A program made the position numbers and the translations under genes. Below, piece after piece: positions 1 to 5,048 of a stretch of DNA of 7,413 nucleotides. The notes beneath the pieces are model-generated. The model ran no database searches, was not told the origin of the DNA, and saw only the letters and a list, made by a program, of their open reading frames with translations. Location of the stretch: NCBI GenBank assembly GCA_018665005.1, contig JABJEE010000254.1, positions 1-7,413 on the forward strand. Reading direction: 5' to 3'. Numbering within the stretch: the stretch's first letter is position 1; every line of letters starts with the position of its first letter. The stretch is from Flavobacteriales bacterium. GTDB taxonomy: Bacteria > Bacteroidota > Bacteroidia > Flavobacteriales_D > Crocinitomicaceae.

Positions 1-219
1 ACAACCTTTCTCATCACACATTGCAGCACATTGTTCTGCATTCATTTTTGAGCATTCCGACATATCACACTTATTTGCCATAGCCTTGCATTTTTCTTCT
101 TTACCTGCACAACATTCTTTTTCTGTTTCTTTTTTGCAACATGCTTTTGCTTCAGAAGAACAAGACTTCTCATCCTTACATGTGTCGTCTGTAGAACATT
201 TACCATCTACTGAACAACA
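1..219 (-). other. Cysteine-rich C-terminal tail of the membrane pyrophosphatase
   Basis: This is the in-frame part of hppA covering residues 738-810, after a Gly/Ser/Asn linker (about 720-736). It has 15 cysteines in 73 residues: 738, 739, 745, 751, 757, 764, 765, 773, 774, 781, 788, 793, 801, 805 and 810. They recur every 4-8 residues, three times as CC pairs, among many Lys, Glu and Asp residues. The tail contains KCDMSEC and QCAAMCDEKGC and continues past the window edge. In solved membrane pyrophosphatase structures both termini lie on the non-cytoplasmic side, so the tail should be periplasmic. Metal binding or disulfide formation is inference. It is not a separate gene: there is no stop between it and the pump, and the first ATG within it is at residue 784. 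Confidence 0.85.
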
Positions 220-2430
220 TTCAGTTTTCGCAGTAAGACTAGACGTACCAGACCCATTATCATGACCGTTACCTATGATTGGGGCTACAACCAAACCAAT
301 CAAGCACGTTAATTTAATTAAGATATTCATTGATGGTCCAGAAGTGTCTTTAAAAGGATCTCCTACAGTATCTCCTGTTACAGCAGCTTTATGTGCGTCA
401 GAACCCTTGTAAGTCATTTCTCCGTTTATTTCAACACCAGCTTCAAATGATTTCTTTGCATTATCCCATGCACCACCTGCATTGTTTTGGAAGATCGCCC
501 AAAGAACACCACTTACGGTAACTCCAGCCATATAACCACCCAACATTTCAGCTACCATTAAGTTATTCATTCCAAATGCAAGAGGCACAAAAGCAATAAC
601 CAATGGAAAACCTATAGTTAATAGCCCTGGCAACATCATTTGCTTTAATGATGCCTTTGTTGAAATATCAACACATTTATCGTATTCTGGTTTACCCGTT
701 CCTTCCATAATTCCCGGAATATCTCTAAACTGACGCCTTACTTCTTGTACCATTTCCATAGCAGCCCGACCAACAGCATTCATAGCTAAGGCAGAGAACA
801 CAACCGGTACCATTCCACCAACAAAAAGCATGGCAAGTACAGGTGCTTTGAAGATGTTAATACCTTCAATTCCTGTAAATGTAACGTAGGCCGCAAATAA
901 AGCCAATGAAGTTAATGCTGCTGATGCAATAGCAAAACCTTTCCCTGTTGCAGCAGTCGTGTTACCTACTGAATCTAGAATATCTGTTCTTTCACGGACG
1001 ATAGGATCCTGCTCACTCATTTCAGCAATACCACCTGCATTATCTGCAATTGGTCCAAATGCGTCAATTGCCAACTGCATAGCTGTTGTGGCCATCATGG
1101 CAGAGGCAGCCATTGCAACACCGTAGAAACCTGCAAATGCATATGATCCCCATATTGCACCTGCAAATAAAAGAACGGTTGGGAATGTAGAAATCATACC
1201 AGTAGCTAGACCAGCGATGATGTTTGTTCCTGCTCCTGTACTTGATTGTTGCACAATTTTTAAAATAGGTTTTTTACCCAATCCTGTATAGTATTCAGTG
1301 ACCGATGAAATAACAGCACCAACGATCAATCCAATGATGGTTGCACCAAATACACGTAGAGAAGAAATCTCTTTATCCGCTTCACCAAAGAAAGTCATTG
1401 TCATTGATTCAGGAAGCATCCATTTAACCAACACGTAACAAGAAACAGCAACCAATGCAATAGAAACCCAGTTTCCAACATTTAATGCACCCATTACCTC
1501 TTTTTCTTTTGCGTCATTCGATTTAATTTTAACCAACATTGATCCAATCATTGAAATAATAATTCCTACTCCAGCAATCGCCATTGGTAATAATATTGGT
1601 CCCATTCCACTAAAAGATTCAACAGCACCATTATCTCTAATTACGTAGTTTCCTAAAACCATAGCTGCCAAAACAGTTGCAACATATGAACCAAATAAAT
1701 CGGCTCCCATTCCTGCAACATCTCCAACATTATCTCCAACATTATCAGCAATAGTTGCTGGGTTACGTGGATCATCTTCCGGAATACCAGCTTCAACTTT
1801 ACCAACGAGGTCTGCACCAACATCAGCGGCTTTGGTATAAATACCTCCACCAACACGGGCAAATAAAGCAATAGACTCTGCCCCTAGTGAAAATCCAGCT
1901 AATGTTTCCAATACTATAGTCATCTTATCTGTAGAAAATGCTTCTCCACTAACCATAAACATATTATAGAAAAGAATAAAAAATGCCGTTAATCCTAAAA
2001 CTGCAAGACCAGCAACACCAAGCCCCATAACAGTACCTCCTCCAAAAGATACTTTTAATGCCTGCGGCAAACTCGTTCGGGCAGCTTGTGTAGTTCTCAC
2101 ATTTGTTTTAGTTGCGATTTTCATACCCATATTTCCTGCAAAGGCAGAAAACAAGGCTCCAAAAATAAAGGCGATGACAATCATCCAATGCGTAGAAGGT
2201 ACAATCATCGATACAAGCGCAAGGGCAACACTAACCACAATAACAAATATTGCTAACAGCCTGTACTCCGCTTTTAAAAATGCCAAAGCTCCTTCATATA
2301 TGTGATCAGAAATCTCTTTCATTTTTCCGTCACCTGCATCTTGTTTCATTACCCAAGACTTCTTTACCAACATATACAACAATCCAATAATGGCAGCTGC
2401 AATCGGCATATAAATAATCATTGATTCCAT
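1..2430 (-). CDS. hppA: Membrane-bound, K+-dependent-type ion-pumping pyrophosphatase with Cys-rich C-terminal tail (3' end beyond window)
   Basis: This is an integral membrane pyrophosphatase that couples hydrolysis of cytoplasmic pyrophosphate to export of Na+ and/or H+. The frame is open for 810 codons from ATG at 2430 to the window edge, with no stop. All family active-site motifs are present: DVGADLVGKVE (203-213), followed by the acidic DNVGDNVGD block; DAFGPIADNAGG (456-467); NNAGGAWDNAKK (649-660); and GDTVGDPFKD (686-695). The many hydrophobic segments fit the usual 16 helices, the last being about 701-719 (NILIKLTCLIGLVVAPII). The segment GNTTAATGKG (N490 to G498) has Ala and Gly at the two positions that distinguish K+-dependent enzymes; K+-independent ones have Lys and Thr. 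Na+ versus H+ specificity cannot be settled by eye. The usual family body ends near residue 720, but this protein continues into a Cys-rich tail. It has its own promoter and is separated from the upstream lipoprotein gene by a terminator. Family identification is very secure. Confidence 0.97.
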   Translation of the reverse strand, partial: MESMIIYMPIAAAIIGLLYMLVKKSWVMKQDAGDGKMKEISDHIYEGALAFLKAEYRLLAIFVIVVSVALALVSMIVPSTHWMIVIAFIFGALFSAFAGNMGMKIATKTNVRTTQAARTSLPQALKVSFGGGTVMGLGVAGLAVLGLTAFFILFYNMFMVSGEAFSTDKMTIVLETLAGFSLGAESIALFARVGGGIYTKAADVGADLVGKVEAGIPEDDPRNPATIADNVGDNVGDVAGMGADLFGSYVATVLAAMVLGNYVIRDNGAVESFSGMGPILLPMAIAGVGIIISMIGSMLVKIKSNDAKEKEVMGALNVGNWVSIALVAVSCYVLVKWMLPESMTMTFFGEADKEISSLRVFGATIIGLIVGAVISSVTEYYTGLGKKPILKIVQQSSTGAGTNIIAGLATGMISTFPTVLLFAGAIWGSYAFAGFYGVAMAASAMMATTAMQLAIDAFGPIADNAGGIAEMSEQDPIVRERTDILDSVGNTTAATGKGFAIASAALTSLALFAAYVTFTGIEGINIFKAPVLAMLFVGGMVPVVFSALAMNAVGRAAMEMVQEVRRQFRDIPGIMEGTGKPEYDKCVDISTKASLKQMMLPGLLTIGFPLVIAFVPLAFGMNNLMVAEMLGGYMAGVTVSGVLWAIFQNNAGGAWDNAKKSFEAGVEINGEMTYKGSDAHKAAVTGDTVGDPFKDTSGPSMNILIKLTCLIGLVVAPIIGNGHDNGSGTSSLTAKTECCSVDGKCSTDDTCKDEKSCSSEAKACCKKETEKECCAGKEEKCKAMANKCDMSECSKMNAEQCAAMCDEKGC

Positions 2431-2455
2431 TTTATTTCATTTTTTTAATAGGGGG

Positions 2456-2486
2456 CAAAAGTATATGTTTAAATCATTCTATGCAA
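2456..2486 (-). promoter_or_regulatory. Bacteroidota-type promoter of hppA
   Basis: Read on the minus strand, TTG (2486-2484) is followed by 20 bases and then TACTTTTG (2463-2456), an exact match to TAnnTTTG. A start point about 7 bases downstream would leave a leader of roughly 20 nt before the ATG at 2430. The leader is A-rich with no Shine-Dalgarno sequence, as is usual in this phylum. The promoter lies just after the lipoprotein terminator, so hppA is probably transcribed on its own. Confidence 0.7.
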
Positions 2487-2497
2487 GTACTGAGCAC

Positions 2498-2524
2498 AAA
2501 AAAAGGAGAGCCTAACCCTCCTTT
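2498..2524 (-). terminator. Intrinsic terminator of the lipoprotein gene
   Basis: On the minus strand AAAGGAG (2524-2518) pairs with CTCCTTT (2508-2502) across a 9-nt loop. A run of T residues reaching 2498 follows and partly overlaps the stem. It begins about 20 bases after the lipoprotein stop codon and ends upstream of the hppA promoter, so it separates the two units. Confidence 0.8.
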
Positions 2525-2543
2525 AAAAATGTTATCTAGTAAT

Positions 2544-3263
2544 CTATTTAGAATATGTAGCTGAACATGTTCCAGAACCCCCAGTAATTGGAGTTGTATT
2601 CTGCCAAGTATAAGTTATGGTAAAGCTCAATCCGTTGCTATTCATAGTACCAAATCCTGAATAATTGATATCTCCAAGACCTCCGGGTGCGCCATCTGAT
2701 GCCGGCGCTATTGTAATCGCATCCCCATCGATTTGGCAAATCGCCGTTCCATACGAACCTGTTACACCACTTAAAAATTCAGTAATTAATATTTGCTCTT
2801 CGTTTCCTCCTGCAATAATATTAGGTGATCCATTTAATGCAAGCCCTGTTCCTCCACCACAATTGTCACTGACACTCCAATCTCCTAACCAAGAATCCTG
2901 ATTCACCACTACGTTTACTGTACGAATAACAGTCGTAGTCCCATTATCATTCGTTGCTGTATATGTAATGGTGTAAACACCAACTTCACTAGCATCAACC
3001 GATGAATTATCCATAACCGCAACAATCGCTCCATCTAAATTGGCAGCAGTAGCTCCTGGGTCTGCCCATTCGGTCGCAACGCTAATAGTGGTATCTGCTG
3101 CACCTACTAATGTTATAATCGGTGTATAAACACAGGTACCATCGTCTTTTTTGGCTTCATCATTATAATTTGCCGCACTTGAATCCATACAACCCTTCTT
3201 TTTACAAGACTGGGTTCCAAACATCAAAACAGAAATAACAAATAAGTAGGTAAATTTTTTCAT
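2544..3263 (-). CDS. Putative lipoprotein with Cys-flanked NYN/DDGTC motif and Ig-like (DUF5011-type) domain
   Basis: This encodes a 239-residue exported lipoprotein of unknown function. The N-terminus MKKFTYLFVISVLMFGTQSC is a type II signal peptide ending at Cys20, with the SC-KKK pattern typical of Bacteroidota. Next comes a short Cys-flanked module (C25 to C44) containing NYN and DDGTC, a motif frequent in secreted proteins of marine Bacteroidota. Residues about 48-121 form an Ig-like beta domain of the DUF5011 type, recognisable from PIITLVGA, ADPGATA and VGVYTITYTATNDNG. Residues 125-239 start WLGDWSVSDNC and are rich in Gly, Thr and Ser, with Cys at 135, 176 and 233; they look like a beta-rich C-terminal domain I cannot name. 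No catalytic motif is visible. A role as a surface-anchored binding or structural protein is inference. The gene has its own terminator and a probable -7 element, so it appears monocistronic between recA and hppA. Confidence 0.88.
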   Translation of the reverse strand: MKKFTYLFVISVLMFGTQSCKKKGCMDSSAANYNDEAKKDDGTCVYTPIITLVGAADTTISVATEWADPGATAANLDGAIVAVMDNSSVDASEVGVYTITYTATNDNGTTTVIRTVNVVVNQDSWLGDWSVSDNCGGGTGLALNGSPNIIAGGNEEQILITEFLSGVTGSYGTAICQIDGDAITIAPASDGAPGGLGDINYSGFGTMNSNGLSFTITYTWQNTTPITGGSGTCSATYSK

Positions 3264-3285
3264 AGTATTTTTAAAATTATTTCCT

Positions 3286-3293
3286 CAAAAATA
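3286..3293 (-). promoter_or_regulatory. Probable -7 element of the lipoprotein gene
   Basis: On the minus strand TATTTTTG matches TAnnTTTG, 22 bases upstream of the ATG at 3263. No TTG sits at the right distance. The -33 region would fall in the T-run of the recA terminator, so the promoter is less certain than those of hppA and recA. Confidence 0.45.
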
Positions 3294-3309
3294 ATTTAAT
3301 TTTTGGAAT

Positions 3310-3336
3310 AAAAAAACGGCACCTCACGATGCCGTT
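3310..3336 (-). terminator. Strong intrinsic terminator of recA with GNRA tetraloop
   Basis: On the minus strand AACGGCATC (3336-3328) pairs with GGTGCCGTT (3323-3315), with one U-G wobble. The loop is GTGA (3327-3324), a GNRA-type tetraloop. A T-run overlapping the foot of the stem and reaching 3310 follows. The hairpin begins about 20 bases after the recA stop codon and should end the recA transcript before the lipoprotein gene. Confidence 0.9.
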
Positions 3337-3355
3337 ATAACCAAACGATTTGCTC

Positions 3356-4387
3356 TTAATCTTGTAAAACCGTCTTTTCTGTTTCAGGTTTCACAAGGGC
3401 CTCTTTAATTTTGTGTTCTAGTTCCTCGGCTAACTCGGGATTATCTAATAATAAATTTTTTATTGCATCACGACCTTGTCCTAATCTTGTTTCACCATAT
3501 GAAAACCAAGAACCGCTCTTTTTTAATATATTTAACTCGACACCTATATCTATTATTTCTCCGATTTTAGAAATGCCTTTACCGTACATCACATCGAACT
3601 CTGCCCTTCTAAATGGAGGAGCTACTTTGTTTTTAACAACTTTAACCTTTACCCTATTTCCTTTGACCTCATCACCATCCTTTATCTGAGTAGAGCGACG
3701 AATATCTATACGAACTGAAGAATAAAATTTTAATGCATTTCCGCCTGTCGTTGTTTCAGGATTTCCAAACATTACTCCTATCTTTTCACGGAGCTGATTG
3801 ATGAAAATACAACAACAACCTGCTTTATTTATTGAACCTGTAAGCTTCCTTAATGCTTTAGACATTAATCGCGCTTGTAATCCCATTTGAGAATCTCCCA
3901 TTTCGCCTTCAATTTCGGCACGCGGAGTAAGCGCTGCAACTGAGTCAACAACAATAAGATCAATTGCTCCTGAACGAATCAAATTATCTGCAATTTCTAA
4001 TGCTTGCTCTCCGTTATCTGGTTGAGAAATTAAGAGATTTGCCACATCTACCCCCAAATTCTGAGCATAAAACTGATCAAAAGCATGCTCAGCGTCAATA
4101 AATGCTGCTATCCCACCTTGCTTTTGAACTTCAGCAATTGCGTGAATAGCTAATGTAGTTTTACCTGAGGATTCTGGTCCATAAATTTCAACAACTCTAC
4201 CCTTCGGATATCCTTGTATGCCCAGTGCAATATCTAATGTTAAAGACCCTGTTGGAATTACATCAACTTTTTCGACGGGAGCATCGCCTAGTTTCATGAC
4301 GGCGCCTTTACCATAGGCTTTGTCTAATTTCTCCATTGTAAGCTGTAGAGCTTTTAATTTTTCAGTATTGACATCTTTCTTTGACAT
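3356..4387 (-). CDS. recA: Recombinase A
   Basis: RecA forms ATP-dependent filaments on single-stranded DNA, carries out strand exchange in recombinational repair, and acts as co-protease for self-cleaving repressors where these exist. Numbering from the start used here (343 aa): Walker A GPESSGKT (70-77), catalytic Glu100 in DAEHA, Walker B LIVVDS ending D148-S149, and loop L2 with the FGNPETTTGG block (about 207-216). FINQLREKIG precedes L2. The start is placed at 4387 because MSKKD...EKLKALQL matches usual flavobacterial RecA N-termini and an A-rich tract precedes it. An in-frame ATG at 4408 would add MLKKTND. The strand before L2 carries three consecutive Cys (191-193), where RecAs more often have one Cys or aliphatic residues. 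The C-terminus is short and only mildly acidic. A promoter with an overlapping palindrome lies upstream and a strong terminator follows, so recA is a single-gene unit. Confidence 0.98.
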   Translation of the reverse strand: MSKKDVNTEKLKALQLTMEKLDKAYGKGAVMKLGDAPVEKVDVIPTGSLTLDIALGIQGYPKGRVVEIYGPESSGKTTLAIHAIAEVQKQGGIAAFIDAEHAFDQFYAQNLGVDVANLLISQPDNGEQALEIADNLIRSGAIDLIVVDSVAALTPRAEIEGEMGDSQMGLQARLMSKALRKLTGSINKAGCCCIFINQLREKIGVMFGNPETTTGGNALKFYSSVRIDIRRSTQIKDGDEVKGNRVKVKVVKNKVAPPFRRAEFDVMYGKGISKIGEIIDIGVELNILKKSGSWFSYGETRLGQGRDAIKNLLLDNPELAEELEHKIKEALVKPETEKTVLQD

Positions 4388-4429
4388 ATCGTTTGTTTTT
4401 TTGAGCATTGCCCTATGTTAATAATGAAT

Positions 4430-4458
4430 CAAATGTACATTCACTACATCGTAAACAA
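4430..4458 (-). promoter_or_regulatory. Promoter of recA
   Basis: On the minus strand TTG (4458-4456) is followed by 18 bases and then TACATTTG (4437-4430), an exact TAnnTTTG match. Initiation near 4423 would give a leader of about 35 nt to the ATG at 4387, or about 15 nt to the ATG at 4408. The -33 TTG is the exact centre of a 17-bp inverted repeat. Confidence 0.75.
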
Positions 4459-4465
4459 TTTACGA
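4449..4465. promoter_or_regulatory. 17-bp perfect palindrome over the recA -33 box (candidate operator)
   Basis: The plus-strand sequence TCGTAAACAATTTACGA has perfect 7-bp arms (TCGTAAA and TTTACGA) around a 3-base centre. That centre, CAA, is the recA -33 TTG on the other strand. The repeat lies just after the bcp stop codon. No T-run follows it on the minus strand, so it is not a terminator. Its size and position fit a dimeric repressor competing with RNA polymerase; the identity of any such protein is unknown. Confidence 0.5.
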
Positions 4466-4466
4466 C

Positions 4467-4934
4467 TTAATTTAAATTTAGTAATCCAAGCACTTCATTT
4501 GCATGATCCTTGGTCTTAGGCTTTTGAATTACATGAGTAATCAATCCCTCTTCATCCATAATAAATGAAACCCTGTGAATTCCTTCATACTCTCTACCCA
4601 TAAATTTCTTTGGTCCCCAAACCCCAAACTTATTTATAAGCTCTTTCGATTCGTCAGACAACAAAGAAAAGGGTAAAGCAAATTTGGAAGCAAATTTGTC
4701 ATGACTTTTTACACTATCTGCACTCACCCCTATAACCTTAATGCCATTTTTCGTCAAATCATCAAAACCATCGCGAAGGCTACATGCCTGAGCAGTGCAT
4801 CCAGGCGTATTGTCTTTGGGATAAAAGTAAACCACCCATTTTGACCCGTTAAAATCGTTGGATGAAACTTTGTTGTCATTTTGGTCTAGACCTTCAAAAC
4901 TTGGAGCCTTGTCTCCAACTTCTAGTAATTTCAT
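4467..4934 (-). CDS. bcp: Thioredoxin-dependent thiol peroxidase (Bcp/PrxQ-type peroxiredoxin)
   Basis: This cytoplasmic peroxiredoxin reduces H2O2 and organic hydroperoxides using electrons from thioredoxin. The 155-residue length is typical of the Bcp/PrxQ family (E. coli Bcp is 156). The active-site segment FYPKDNTPGCTAQAC carries the peroxidatic Cys46. A second Cys lies five residues on (Cys51), the arrangement in which an intramolecular disulfide can form. The conserved GIHRVSFIMDEEG segment supplies the family Arg. There is no signal peptide, and the start MKLLEVGDKAPSF gives the normal N-terminus. The gene has its own -7 element upstream. No terminator is visible between its stop and recA, only 79 bases from the recA ATG used here, so some read-through into recA is possible. 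Confidence 0.97.
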   Translation of the reverse strand: MKLLEVGDKAPSFEGLDQNDNKVSSNDFNGSKWVVYFYPKDNTPGCTAQACSLRDGFDDLTKNGIKVIGVSADSVKSHDKFASKFALPFSLLSDESKELINKFGVWGPKKFMGREYEGIHRVSFIMDEEGLITHVIQKPKTKDHANEVLGLLNLN

Positions 4935-4975
4935 AATGTTTATATTTTAATCTTTATGATTGACGTATTTTTAAT

Positions 4976-4983
4976 CAAATATA
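4976..4983 (-). promoter_or_regulatory. Probable -7 element of bcp
   Basis: On the minus strand TATATTTG matches TAnnTTTG, 41 bases upstream of the bcp ATG at 4934. The surroundings are extremely AT-rich, and no TTG occurs 17-23 bases upstream, so either the -33 element is degenerate or an activator helps. A TGACGT / ACGTCA inverted pair (4961-4966 and 4998-5003) brackets it. Confidence 0.5.
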
Positions 4984-5016
4984 ATTATAATTATTTAACG
5001 TCATTTAAAAAACATG

Positions 5017-5035
5017 AAAAAAACCAGAAAGTTTT
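5017..5035 (-). terminator. Weak candidate terminator after the M1 aminopeptidase gene
   Basis: On the minus strand AAAAC (5035-5031) can pair with GTTTT (5024-5020) across a 6-nt loop, with the T-run continuing to 5017. The stem is only 5 bp with a single G-C pair, so it is far weaker than the other two. It is 14 bases after the stop codon, which is the right place. No better hairpin is visible in this gap. Confidence 0.25.
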
Positions 5036-5048
5036 AAGAAAATGAAGA

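Noticed and set aside
1705..1750. Short direct repeat in the DNA (two copies of a sequence resembling aacattatctcc)
   Set aside because: It encodes the conserved DNVGDNVGD active-site motif of the pyrophosphatase, so it is not a regulatory or mobile repeat.
1653..1871. 72-residue minus-strand open frame
   Set aside because: It overlaps hppA in another frame, opposite conserved catalytic motifs. Its Leu/Val/Met-rich sequence is a shadow of that gene.
2432..2440. Two-codon upstream frame (ATG AAA TAA) ending one base before the hppA ATG
   Set aside because: It would start only about 10 nt from the predicted RNA 5' end, too close for normal initiation, and such triplets arise easily in A-rich leaders.
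2665..2901. 78-residue plus-strand open frame
   Set aside because: It lies antisense inside the lipoprotein gene, with no promoter and no recognisable domain.
3411..3689. 92-residue plus-strand open frame
   Set aside because: It is antisense to the conserved C-terminal half of recA. Its low-complexity Ser/Pro/Leu composition is typical of a shadow frame.
4449..4465. The palindrome before recA as a terminator of bcp
   Set aside because: The loop is only 3 bases, the stem is AT-rich, and no T-run follows in the direction of transcription. It overlaps the recA promoter instead.
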